Part shown: positions 1-5,765 of the stretch, piece by piece | Numbering within the stretch: the stretch's first letter is position 1 | Layout of the letters: each line of letters begins with the position of its first letter | Assembly: GCA_002384765.1 (NCBI GenBank) | Contig: DGBM01000192.1 | Location: 1-5,787, forward strand | Direction: 5' to 3' | Source: Demequinaceae bacterium UBA4004 | Lineage (GTDB): Bacteria > Actinomycetota > Actinomycetes > Actinomycetales > Demequinaceae | DNA: 5,787 bases | Translations under genes and position numbers: made by a program | Notes under the pieces: model-generated | The model's input: only the letters and a program-made list of their open reading frames with translations | Told to the model about the DNA's origin: nothing | Database searches by the model: none

Positions 1-1253
1 CCGAAGCGGTGCTGCTCGTCGATGACGACGAGCCCGAGGTCGGCGAACGAGACGACGTCCTCGAGGAGCGCGTGCGTGCCGACGACGATGCCGGCCTCGC
101 CCGACACGAGGTCGAGCATCGACTCCTGACGCGATCGGGTGGGCATCGACCCGGTGAGCAGCCGCACCCGGGTGGCGCCGTCGGCGCCGCCGATCATGCC
201 GGAGCGGGCGAGGTCGCCGAGCATGGCCGAGATGGTGCGGTGGTGCTGGGCCGCGAGCACCTCGGTGGGCGCGAGCAGCGCCGCCTGGCCCCCGGCATCG
301 ACCACCGCGAGCATGGCCCTCAGCGCCACCACGGTCTTGCCGGCGCCCACGTCGCCTTGGAGCAGGCGCAGCATCGGGGTCGCGCGCTCAAGGTCGGCCG
401 AGATCTCCCGACCCACCTCGATCTGGCCCTGGGTCAGGGGGAAAGGCACGCGCGCGTCGAAGGCCTCCAGCAGGCCGCCGCCCGCCGCCACCCGAGGGAC
501 CGCCGAATGCGACTCGCGATCCGCACGGCGCCTGGCAAGCGCGGTCTGAAGCACCAGCGCCTCCTCGTACTTCAGCCGATGCTGGGAGCGCTTGACGTGG
601 TCAAGGTCATCCGGCACGTGCACCCCACGCAACGCCTCGAGCAGCGTCGGCAGGCGGTGGAGGTCCCTCAAGGGCTGGGGAATCGGGTCGGGAACGTCGG
701 CCTCGGTGAGCGGGTCAAGGACGGTGCGCACGGATCGGCCGATGCGCCACGTGGGCACGGACGCGGCGGCGGGATAGATGGGGATGGGACGCGACGCCTC
801 GATCGTCGCCTCTTCCGCATCGGCGGCGTCCAGGCCGACGATGAGGTAGTCCGGGTGCACCAGCTGCCGCCGCCCGCGGTAGTCGCCCACCGTGCCCGTG
901 AACAGCCCGGTGCGGCCCGCGCGCAGCTTGTCCTCGTGCATCCTCAGCACGCCCGTGCGCTTGGCAAAGAACGTGAGCTGCAGCGTGTCGCGCCCGTCCG
1001 TCACGATCGCCTCCAGCATGGCGCCGCCGCGCGACCGCATCGGGCGCACCGTGGTCGAGCGGACCTCCGCCATGACGGTCACGTGCTCGCCGAGCCTGAG
1101 CGCACCCATGTCCGTGAGCTCCCCGGGAATCCCATACCGGCGCGGGTAATGCCTCAGCAGGTCCTCGACAGTCATCAGGCCGAGTTTGGCGAGCGATCCC
1201 GACGTGCGAGAGCCGAGCACCGTGGCCAGCGACTCCTCGAGCACGTCGCTCAC
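1..1253 (-). CDS. recG: ATP-dependent DNA helicase RecG, N-terminal 417 residues (3' end beyond window)
   Basis: RecG is a superfamily 2 helicase that remodels stalled replication forks and branched recombination intermediates in the cytoplasm. I read this frame directly from the complement; it stays open from the GTG at 1253 to the window edge. The N-terminal region has LLRHYPRRY (residues 32-40) and continues into the OB-fold wedge domain (about 55-150). The helicase core begins with FPLTQGQ (271-277), then Walker A GDVGAGKT (300-307), APTEVLAAQH (328-337), LLTGS (365-369), VGTHALLED (391-399) and the family-specific DEQHRF (412-417), where the window cuts the gene. Actinobacterial RecG is usually about 700 residues, so a little over half is visible. 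The GTG start overlaps the stop of the upstream DAK2 gene (GTGA, 1250-1253), with a purine-rich SD at 1257-1265, so translation is probably coupled. No frameshift is seen. The identification is very secure. Confidence 0.97.
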   Translation of the reverse strand, partial: MSDVLEESLATVLGSRTSGSLAKLGLMTVEDLLRHYPRRYGIPGELTDMGALRLGEHVTVMAEVRSTTVRPMRSRGGAMLEAIVTDGRDTLQLTFFAKRTGVLRMHEDKLRAGRTGLFTGTVGDYRGRRQLVHPDYLIVGLDAADAEEATIEASRPIPIYPAAASVPTWRIGRSVRTVLDPLTEADVPDPIPQPLRDLHRLPTLLEALRGVHVPDDLDHVKRSQHRLKYEEALVLQTALARRRADRESHSAVPRVAAGGGLLEAFDARVPFPLTQGQIEVGREISADLERATPMLRLLQGDVGAGKTVVALRAMLAVVDAGGQAALLAPTEVLAAQHHRTISAMLGDLARSGMIGGADGATRVRLLTGSMPTRSRQESMLDLVSGEAGIVVGTHALLEDVVSFADLGLVVIDEQHRF

Positions 1254-2797
1254 GCGCCCCTCTCCACGCCCAGCAGCACTCCCGGCCACACATGGCCACC
1301 CTGGTAGACATTCACATCCGCCTGGGGACAGATGGCCTCCGCTGAGAGGCGGACCGAGTCCGCAGTGGCGTCCGAGACGCCCAGGGCGAAGACCAGGGTG
1401 ATCACCTCGGTGTCGGGACGAAGAAGCCGGTCGGCGTCGTCATCGATCGCATCGGGACTCGATCTCGCCACGTCGCAGCGCAACACGGCGTCGCGCATCA
1501 CGTCGGCGAGCGGCTCACCCGGGGTGACGGTTGCGCCCGCCGCAATGGCCGCGATGACCTGCGCCTCGTGCTGCGCGGGCAACACCACCACGTCCCCCGC
1601 GCCCTTGCGTCCCGCGAGTTCCTCCGCGGCCGCATACAACTGCTCGTTCCCTGCGGCTATCACCACGCCACGCGCCGATGCCTGGCGCACGGCCCGACGC
1701 AACTCTCGCCTCTTGAGCCGGGTCGGGTCGGGGACCACCAGGACGACCGCTCCGGCGTCGGCCAGCGGCGCCGCGAGCCCCGGGCACGACGTCAGCGCGA
1801 CCATGCCGGTGCCGTACCCGGGCTCACTGGGCTCACGCGCGTCGCCCAGCGCGATGGCGCTCACCAGAATCTGCCGCGCACTGTGGGCGATGCCCTGCTC
1901 AACCGCTTCGTCGGGCACATTGGTATGGACGTGGGCGTGCACCAGCCCGTGGCTCTCGGTCACCGCCACCGAGTCACCCAATGCGGCCAGCGCTTGGGCG
2001 AGATTGTGGTCCTGGGCCGCGGCGCCGCTGGCGCCCCGCGGCGGAGCGACCCCCACAAACATGACCTCGTAGGCGCCGCCAGCATCGTGATGCTCGTGGT
2101 GTACCGGAACCGCCACCACTCCCTTGCCGGTCGACGCGAGTTCCCACTCGACATATTCGAGGCCCTGCAGAGCGTCGCTGCCCGCCAAGGTCTCGGCCAG
2201 CATCTCCAGTTGGAGCACCAACCCCGCGGCCCCGGCGTCGACCACACCGGCCGCGCGGGCGGCGGGAAGTTCATCGCTTGTCGAGCGCAGCGCGGCGCGG
2301 GCCGACGTCACGGCGGCGACAATCACCTCGTTGCGATGTGCTCGGGCCGCCACCGCCGCCGCGGCACCATGCGAGGCCGCCTGGGCTACCGACAGGATAG
2401 TTCCCTCGACGGGTGCCCCCACGGCGGCGTACGCCGCATCGGCCGCCTCCTGCAGTGCCCTGGCGATCGAGGCGGGCCTGGCGCTGCTCAGCCCGCCAGC
2501 CTGGTCCACGTGCTTGAGGAAGGCGCTGAGGTACTGCGACACGATCACGCCCGAGTTGCCGCGGGCTCCCAGGAGCGCGCCGCGCGCGAAAGCCGCCACT
2601 ACCTCGCGGTGGCTCGCACTCGGCGGCAGCTTGGCGACGGCACGATTGCCCTCTTGCAGCGTCAGATACATGTTGGTGCCCGTGTCGGAGTCCGGCACCG
2701 GGAACACGTTGATGGCGTCGAGTCGGCCGCGCGCCCGTTTGATCGCGTGCGCGCCGGAGGCCAGCCAGTGGCGCAGTTCGTGCGACTCGGCCGGCAT
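1250..2797 (-). CDS. DAK2/DhaL-domain protein, FakA (fatty-acid kinase)-like
   Basis: A 515-residue protein with the three-part FakA layout. FakA transfers phosphate from ATP to a fatty acid held by a FakB (DegV-family) partner; no FakB gene is visible here. The N-terminal DhaL nucleotide-binding domain carries [14 protein letters not shown] (30-43, metal-binding Asp36 and Asp38), GARGNSG (77-83), PVEGTILSV (129-137) and [10 protein letters not shown] (184-193). The middle domain has YEVMFV (243-248), GDS (274-276) and HAHVHTN (287-293). The C-terminal domain ends in YQGGH (498-502) and a VLLGVE tail typical of the family. Two oddities: Ser37 replaces the Gly usual in PDGDTGTN, and the usual GGQTMNPST stretch is unrecognisable near 354-365. 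The ATG at 2797 follows AGGAGG (2801-2806) by three bases. It forms an operon with recG. Family membership is sure. Fatty-acid kinase activity is inference, and true dihydroxyacetone kinase is unlikely because no DhaK or DhaM partner is present. Confidence 0.93.
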   Translation of the reverse strand: MPAESHELRHWLASGAHAIKRARGRLDAINVFPVPDSDTGTNMYLTLQEGNRAVAKLPPSASHREVVAAFARGALLGARGNSGVIVSQYLSAFLKHVDQAGGLSSARPASIARALQEAADAAYAAVGAPVEGTILSVAQAASHGAAAAVAARAHRNEVIVAAVTSARAALRSTSDELPAARAAGVVDAGAAGLVLQLEMLAETLAGSDALQGLEYVEWELASTGKGVVAVPVHHEHHDAGGAYEVMFVGVAPPRGASGAAAQDHNLAQALAALGDSVAVTESHGLVHAHVHTNVPDEAVEQGIAHSARQILVSAIALGDAREPSEPGYGTGMVALTSCPGLAAPLADAGAVVLVVPDPTRLKRRELRRAVRQASARGVVIAAGNEQLYAAAEELAGRKGAGDVVVLPAQHEAQVIAAIAAGATVTPGEPLADVMRDAVLRCDVARSSPDAIDDDADRLLRPDTEVITLVFALGVSDATADSVRLSAEAICPQADVNVYQGGHVWPGVLLGVERGA

Positions 2798-2845
2798 GGT
2801 CCTCCTGTGCTCTCGATCGGACGCCCCTGAGGGCGCCGCTCCTGA

Positions 2846-2875
2846 TTGGCAATCCGGGTCCTTCTCGGATACCCT
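2846..2875 (+). promoter_or_regulatory. Candidate rpmB promoter
   Basis: TTGGCA (2846-2851) and TACCCT (2870-2875) are separated by 18 bases and resemble a housekeeping sigma-70/SigA promoter. The -10 fits the actinobacterial TANNNT pattern. Transcription would start near 2881-2883, giving an rpmB leader of about 76 bases. The same few bases read as TAGGGT on the complement (2876-2871), a possible -10 for the divergent DAK2 gene, but I find no -35 for it at normal spacing. The call is by eye only. Confidence 0.4.
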
Positions 2876-2880
2876 AGTGC

Positions 2881-2935
2881 GGTTGCCCGGACGCGGGCAT
2901 TCAACCTGGCGCGACCTTGATGAGGTACCGCGCGC
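2881..2935 (+). promoter_or_regulatory. Tandem hairpins in the predicted rpmB leader RNA
   Basis: Two adjacent stem-loops fill most of the predicted leader. In the first (2881-2906), GGTT pairs with AACC, GCCCG pairs with CGGGC, the loop is GACG and ATTC bulges on the 3' side. In the second (2909-2935), GCGCG pairs with CGCGC, ACCT pairs with AGGT, the loop is TGATG and ACCG bulges on the 3' side. Each therefore has nine base pairs interrupted by a four-base 3' bulge. The first would sit at the very 5' end of the transcript. The Shine-Dalgarno lies downstream, outside both stems. A role in stability or autoregulation by L28 is speculation, because hairpins arise easily by chance in DNA this G/C-rich. 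Confidence 0.35.
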
Positions 2936-2945
2936 TCAAGACTCT

Positions 2946-2950
2946 AGGAG
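2946..2950 (+). promoter_or_regulatory. Shine-Dalgarno of rpmB
   Basis: AGGAG stands seven bases before the GTG at 2958. It decides the start: the reading frame is open far upstream, but only this GTG gives the canonical L28 N-terminus ([10 protein letters not shown]). Confidence 0.85.
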
Positions 2951-2957
2951 AACCATC

Positions 2958-3149
2958 GTGGCAGCCAATTGCGACGTTTGTGGCAAGGGCCCGTCCTTCG
3001 GGCACTCCATTTCCCACTCGCACCGCCGGACCAAGCGCCGCTGGAACCCGAACATCCAGCGCGTGCGCGCGGTGGTGGCCGGTAGCCCCAAGCGCCTCAA
3101 CGTGTGCACCTCATGCCTCAAGGCCGGCAAGGTTGTGCGCAACGTCTGA
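2958..3149 (+). CDS. rpmB: 50S ribosomal protein bL28, zinc-ribbon (C+) form
   Basis: A 63-residue protein of the large ribosomal subunit. It opens with [20 protein letters not shown], followed by a basic HRRTKRRW segment, NPNIQRVR, and [15 protein letters not shown] near the end. These are the hallmarks of bacterial L28, and the length is normal for the family. Cys5, Cys8, Cys50 and Cys53 form two CxxC pairs, so this is the zinc-binding version. Actinobacteria often also carry a cysteine-free copy under Zur control elsewhere; I see no Zur-like box here, which fits a housekeeping copy. The gene stands alone, without rpmG beside it. It runs against both flanking operons, with its own probable promoter and structured leader upstream and a terminator downstream. 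The GTG start is supported by AGGAG at 2946-2950. Confidence 0.97.
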   Translation: MAANCDVCGKGPSFGHSISHSHRRTKRRWNPNIQRVRAVVAGSPKRLNVCTSCLKAGKVVRNV

Positions 3150-3164
3150 GTGAGATTCTCTCAC
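3150..3164 (+). repeat. Small hairpin immediately after the rpmB stop
   Basis: GTGAGA (3150-3155) and TCTCAC (3159-3164) form a perfect six-pair stem with a TTC loop, starting on the base after the rpmB stop codon. No T-run follows, so it is not a terminator by itself. It may protect the 3' end or help release, but this is only inference. Confidence 0.5.
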
Positions 3165-3171
3165 CCCATAC

Positions 3172-3209
3172 CGGGCGTCTTCCACTGCGGAAGGCGCCCG
3201 TGGTGTTTT
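3172..3209 (+). terminator. Intrinsic terminator of rpmB
   Basis: CGGGCG (3172-3177), a T, and CTTCC (3179-3183) pair with GGAAG (3189-3193), a G, and CGCCCG (3195-3200). This makes a twelve-pair stem with one G-T wobble and a five-base loop, followed by TGGTGTTTT (3201-3209). The T-run lies only on the plus-strand side, so it should stop rpmB transcription. It is a weaker candidate for the converging patatin unit, which shows no T-run after the same stem. Confidence 0.8.
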
Positions 3210-3237
3210 CCAGGCGAGAGGTTTCAGGCGCCCGATG

Positions 3238-4197
3238 CTACGAGGGCGGCGCCGATGCCTCGTCCCAGGCGTCGAAGACGGCAATGGCGCGCTTGCGTCC
3301 CAGTGCGATGAGCTCTTTGGCACGGTGAAAGTCCAGAGTTCCGCACGCGTCGACCGGGATGTCGATCTGCACGTCTGGCGGGTACGCTGCGAGTCGGTAC
3401 CGCATGACGGCGTCCTGCATCAGGTGCAACGAGCGGTCCACCACATCGAGGGCGCTCAGGTCGATGGTTCGCGCTTCGGGTGCGGACTTCGCCGCGCCTT
3501 CGGGCTTGTCGCGGCTCTGGAGCAACGCGCGAACGGTCGGTTCAAGCACATCCGGTAGCGACGAGAGCTTGAACCTGGGCAGGCGCCCTCCACTTCCCGG
3601 TTCGGGCGGCGGTCCGGGACGATTCCCGGCCGTTCCGGAAAGATTGACGGCGATGATCGCGTCGGAATGCACGTTGGCCAAAGGCGTCACGGGTACGGGG
3701 TTCAGCAGCCCGCCGTCGGCCAAGACCATGCCGTTCTTGACGAGCGGAGTGAACACGGACGGAATAGCGATGGAGCCGCGCATGGCGTCGATCATGGGCC
3801 CGGAGGTGAACCAGATCTCGCGTTCGCTCACCAGGTCCACCGCGATGGCGGTGTACGGGATGCGGGCGTCCTCGATGTTGAGGTCGCCCAAGTGGTCGTT
3901 GACTTTGGACATCACCTTGGAGGCGCGCAATAGGCCAGCGCCGCCCACCGAGACGTCCATGAGACGGATGACATCCCTGCGCCCAAGCCCGACCACCCAG
4001 TCGCGGTAGCTCTCCATCCCGCCGGCGACATACAGGCCGCCGATCACGGCGCCCATCGAACTGCCAGCGATGCCGACAATCTCCCAGCCGCGCGCCTCGA
4101 TCTCCTCGATCACGCCGATGTGCGCGTAGCCTCGCGCGCCTCCCGAACCGAGCGCGAGTGCCACTCGGCGCGGCTTGTCCCCGCGGTCCTTGCTCAC
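3238..4197 (-). CDS. Patatin-like phospholipase / acyl hydrolase, RssA-type
   Basis: A 319-residue serine hydrolase with a patatin Ser-Asp dyad, expected to cleave acyl ester bonds of phospholipids or related lipids; the true substrate cannot be read from sequence. The oxyanion-hole loop is GSGGARG (17-23), the nucleophile elbow GSSMG (45-49) puts Ser47 at the active site, and the catalytic Asp161 lies in DGG (161-163). The C-terminal part (RSLHLMQDAVMRYRL, YPPDVQIDIP, DFHRAKELI) matches bacterial RssA-like proteins and differs from the ExoU and plant types. There is no signal peptide or membrane helix, so it should be cytoplasmic. A Gly- and Pro-rich linker lies near 190-205. The GTG at 4197 is the only sensible start before the oxyanion loop, though its ribosome-binding site (GGGAG very close to the start) is weak. 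It lies 40 bases downstream of thiL and probably shares its transcript. Confidence 0.92.
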   Translation of the reverse strand: MSKDRGDKPRRVALALGSGGARGYAHIGVIEEIEARGWEIVGIAGSSMGAVIGGLYVAGGMESYRDWVVGLGRRDVIRLMDVSVGGAGLLRASKVMSKVNDHLGDLNIEDARIPYTAIAVDLVSEREIWFTSGPMIDAMRGSIAIPSVFTPLVKNGMVLADGGLLNPVPVTPLANVHSDAIIAVNLSGTAGNRPGPPPEPGSGGRLPRFKLSSLPDVLEPTVRALLQSRDKPEGAAKSAPEARTIDLSALDVVDRSLHLMQDAVMRYRLAAYPPDVQIDIPVDACGTLDFHRAKELIALGRKRAIAVFDAWDEASAPPS

Positions 4198-4220
4198 GCT
4201 CCCAGGTTAGCCGCGCCCCC

Positions 4221-4245
4221 GCGCGTGGCGCGCCACATCACGCGC
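4221..4245. repeat. Nested inverted repeats between thiL and the patatin gene
   Basis: A perfect 12-base palindrome, GTGGCGCGCCAC (4225-4236), lies inside a larger inverted repeat in which GCGCGTG (4221-4227) can pair with CACGCGC (4239-4245). The two structures share bases and exclude each other, and the outer one includes the thiL stop codon. No T-run follows on the minus strand, so it does not look like an intrinsic terminator. It may be a processing or protein-binding site, or simply chance in G/C-rich DNA. Confidence 0.4.
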
Positions 4246-5179
4246 CGAAGTGATCCCAGCCCAGCGCATCGGGAATCGCGCCGTCCAGTCGCACTCCCTG
4301 ATACTCGTCGGTCACCACGCCCACCTGCGTCCATCCGTCCGGCAGGAACGCGCCCGCGGGGAAGGTTGCCAGGAGGCAGTGGTCCTCGCCGCCCGTCAGA
4401 GCCCATGCGAGGGCACCGACGCCAAGCACACGCCCGGCCTCGGTCGCGGCGGGGTGCACTGGCACGGAGGCGCTCTCGATATCGAGACCCGCCTCCGACG
4501 CCCTCGCCATGCGTCCAGCGTCGCGCAGCAGCCCGTCGGAAACGTCCATCATCGCGGTGGCCCCGCGCAGCGCCGCCTCGAGGCCGGCGCCGATGAGGGG
4601 TCGAGGGCGAAGAAACAGCCCGATGGCCTCGAGCCCCTCCCCGGTTCCGGCCGTCAGCAGGGCCAGTCCCGCAGCCGCCGCGCCCAGGGGCGCCGACACC
4701 GCGACGATGTCGCCCGGCGCGGCATCGGCACGGGTGACGGGTTCCACGCCGTGGGTCTCGCCGAGGGCAGTCACCGAAATCGCGATCTCGCTCGCCCCCG
4801 ACAGGTCGCCGCCCACCACGCCGACGCCGTGCGGCTCGCACGCCTCGCGCAGCCCGTCGGCGAACCCGAGCACCCACTCCACGTCCGTGTCAGGTGGGGC
4901 CGCCAGCATCACCTGCAGCGCGGTGGGAACGGCGCCCATCGCGTCGATGTCGACAATGTTCTGCATCGCGGCGCGCCACCCGACGTCGGCGGCGGTGCTC
5001 CACTCGCGTCGAAAGTGCCTGCCCTCGATCAGCATGTCGGAGGAGACCACCAGGTTGCCGTCGACGGACAAGACCGCGGCATCGTCACCCGGACCCAGGA
5101 GGGCGGCGTCGGTGTCGGGAAGCCGGGGTGCAAAGAGATCGATGAGCGCGTCTTCGCCCATCTCGCCGATGGTGGTCAC
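4238..5179 (-). CDS. thiL: Thiamine-monophosphate kinase
   Basis: A 313-residue cytoplasmic enzyme that phosphorylates thiamine monophosphate with ATP to give thiamine diphosphate, the last step of cofactor synthesis. It belongs to the PurM/AIR-synthase-like fold. Visible motifs are GEMGEDALI (5-13), GPGDDAAVL (29-37), Asp48 in SSDML, IEGRHF (51-56), DIDAMGA (77-83), GGDLS (123-127), LRPRP (189-193), DVSDGL (211-216) and GGEDH (262-266). All expected acidic metal and phosphate-binding positions are present, and the length is normal. The GTG start at 5179 is preferred because it begins at the family-typical position and has GAGGAG (5184-5189) at good spacing. An ATG at 5224 would add 15 atypical residues and overlap the upstream gene. 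It starts one base after that gene's stop, so translation is probably coupled, and it lies upstream of the patatin gene. No TPP riboswitch was seen before the operon. Confidence 0.97.
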   Translation of the reverse strand: MTTIGEMGEDALIDLFAPRLPDTDAALLGPGDDAAVLSVDGNLVVSSDMLIEGRHFRREWSTAADVGWRAAMQNIVDIDAMGAVPTALQVMLAAPPDTDVEWVLGFADGLREACEPHGVGVVGGDLSGASEIAISVTALGETHGVEPVTRADAAPGDIVAVSAPLGAAAAGLALLTAGTGEGLEAIGLFLRPRPLIGAGLEAALRGATAMMDVSDGLLRDAGRMARASEAGLDIESASVPVHPAATEAGRVLGVGALAWALTGGEDHCLLATFPAGAFLPDGWTQVGVVTDEYQGVRLDGAIPDALGWDHFGA

Positions 5180-5180
5180 G

Positions 5181-5681
5181 TCACTCCTCGAAGCGCACGG
5201 TGTACCCGTGCTCGCGGGCGGCATCGATCAGGGAGGGGGCGTTGTGCTCATCCCAGTCCACCGCCGAACGGAACCCGGTCGATGCGCGGCCATCGGAGAC
5301 GATGTACGCGCGCGCACCCACCGGGCCGGTGCGGGACAGCCTCAGCACTCCCCCGCCGTCGAACGTCACCCACGTGCGCGCGGAGACCACGTTCGACAGG
5401 CCGGCGAGCTGCCACTTGCCGTCCTGAACACGGCCGTCGAGCAAGGAGATGCGCCCCGTCGCCAACTCGCCGGAGACCCAGTACGTGCGAGCCGTCACGA
5501 GTCCGCCGGCCACCAGCACGGCGACCACCGCGTAGCGAATCCCGCCTTCGAGAATGGCGAATACCGCGACGGCGACGGCGAGGTTGATGATGATCGGGAC
5601 CGACCAATGCCGAAGCGACGACGGCTTGGGGTACGACTCATGGGGGTTGACAAGCAGCGGCACGGATTCTTCGTTGTTCAT
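5181..5681 (-). CDS. Small two-helix membrane protein, unassigned (possibly bacterial PH-like)
   Basis: I do not recognise this 166-residue protein. A polar N-terminus with several Pro (1-25) is followed by two hydrophobic segments, about 27-44 (WSVPIIINLAVAVAVFAI) and 50-69, separated by a short EGGIR turn. The remaining hundred residues are soluble, rich in predicted beta strands (SNVVSARTWVTF, VLRLSRTGP, ARAYIVSDG), and end in a helix-like segment (APSLIDAAREHGY). Two helices followed by a beta-rich domain and a final helix resemble the small bacterial PH-domain membrane proteins common in actinobacteria, but this is only a resemblance. I chose the ATG at 5681 because AAGGGAG (5685-5691) precedes it; a GTG at 5702 has no ribosome-binding site and abuts a probable -10 box. 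It is the first gene of the thiL unit. A role in thiamine metabolism is not shown. Confidence 0.8.
   Translation of the reverse strand: MNNEESVPLLVNPHESYPKPSSLRHWSVPIIINLAVAVAVFAILEGGIRYAVVAVLVAGGLVTARTYWVSGELATGRISLLDGRVQDGKWQLAGLSNVVSARTWVTFDGGGVLRLSRTGPVGARAYIVSDGRASTGFRSAVDWDEHNAPSLIDAAREHGYTVRFEE
5184..5189 (-). promoter_or_regulatory. Shine-Dalgarno of thiL
   Basis: GAGGAG on the complement encodes the last two Glu codons of the upstream membrane protein and lies four bases before the thiL GTG (5179). It fixes the thiL start and suggests translational coupling between the two genes. Confidence 0.75.
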
Positions 5682-5702
5682 GATCTCCCTTGGGTCCCTC
5701 AC

Positions 5703-5708
5703 AGACTA
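5703..5708 (-). promoter_or_regulatory. Candidate -10 box for the membrane protein-thiL-patatin unit
   Basis: TAGTCT on the complement fits TANNNT and lies 21 bases upstream of the chosen ATG. It would start transcription near 5696, leaving a short leader that holds the AAGGGAG ribosome-binding site. I see no convincing -35 at the expected distance. Confidence 0.35.
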
Positions 5709-5731
5709 CCGAGCCGCGCACCCCGCTCGTG

Positions 5732-5759
5732 ATGACTGCCGTCTCGCGCCGCCTAGGCT
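5732..5759 (+). promoter_or_regulatory. Candidate promoter of the right-edge gene, leaderless geometry
   Basis: TAGGCT (5754-5759) fits the -10 pattern and ends six bases before the ATG at 5766, so the transcript would begin at or next to the start codon. ATGACT (5732-5737) is a weak -35 at 16-base spacing. No Shine-Dalgarno precedes the ATG, which fits a leaderless mRNA, a common arrangement in actinobacteria. Confidence 0.4.
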
Positions 5760-5765
5760 GGTGCC

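Noticed and set aside
9..1307. Long plus-strand open frame (432 codons) opposite recG
   Set aside because: Its product is Arg/His/Gly-rich with no recognisable domain, and the complementary frame encodes unmistakable RecG motifs. Such antisense frames are expected in G/C-rich DNA.
715..1311. Minus-strand frame of 198 codons overlapping the start of recG
   Set aside because: It lies in another frame over the RecG N-terminus and the DAK2 C-terminus, both of which match their families.
1568..2830. Long plus-strand open frame (420 codons) opposite the DAK2 gene
   Set aside because: Low-complexity product without motifs, opposite a complete FakA-like protein. It is a shadow frame.
2822..2835. 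Five-pair hairpin (CGCCC/GGGCG, CTGA loop) upstream of the DAK2 gene as a terminator or attenuator
   Set aside because: The stem is short, no T-run follows on either strand, and such stems are frequent by chance at this base composition.
2124..2957. Upstream extension of the rpmB frame
   Set aside because: The frame is open by chance across the DAK2 gene antisense. L28 begins at the GTG at 2958 with its own Shine-Dalgarno.
5180..5224. Upstream ATG (5224) as the thiL start
   Set aside because: It would add 15 residues not typical of ThiL and overlap the upstream gene by 44 bases. The GTG at 5179 has GAGGAG at proper spacing.
4250..5587. Long plus-strand open frame (445 codons) spanning thiL and the membrane-protein gene
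   Set aside because: It covers two real genes in antisense, and its product is Arg-rich and featureless.
5682..5702. GTG at 5702 as start of the two-helix membrane protein
   Set aside because: It has no ribosome-binding site and abuts the probable -10 box. The ATG at 5681 has AAGGGAG before it.
5682..5765. TPP riboswitch upstream of the thiL unit
   Set aside because: The intergenic space is only 84 bases, shared by two divergent genes, and none of the conserved TPP-aptamer (thi box) sequence is seen.
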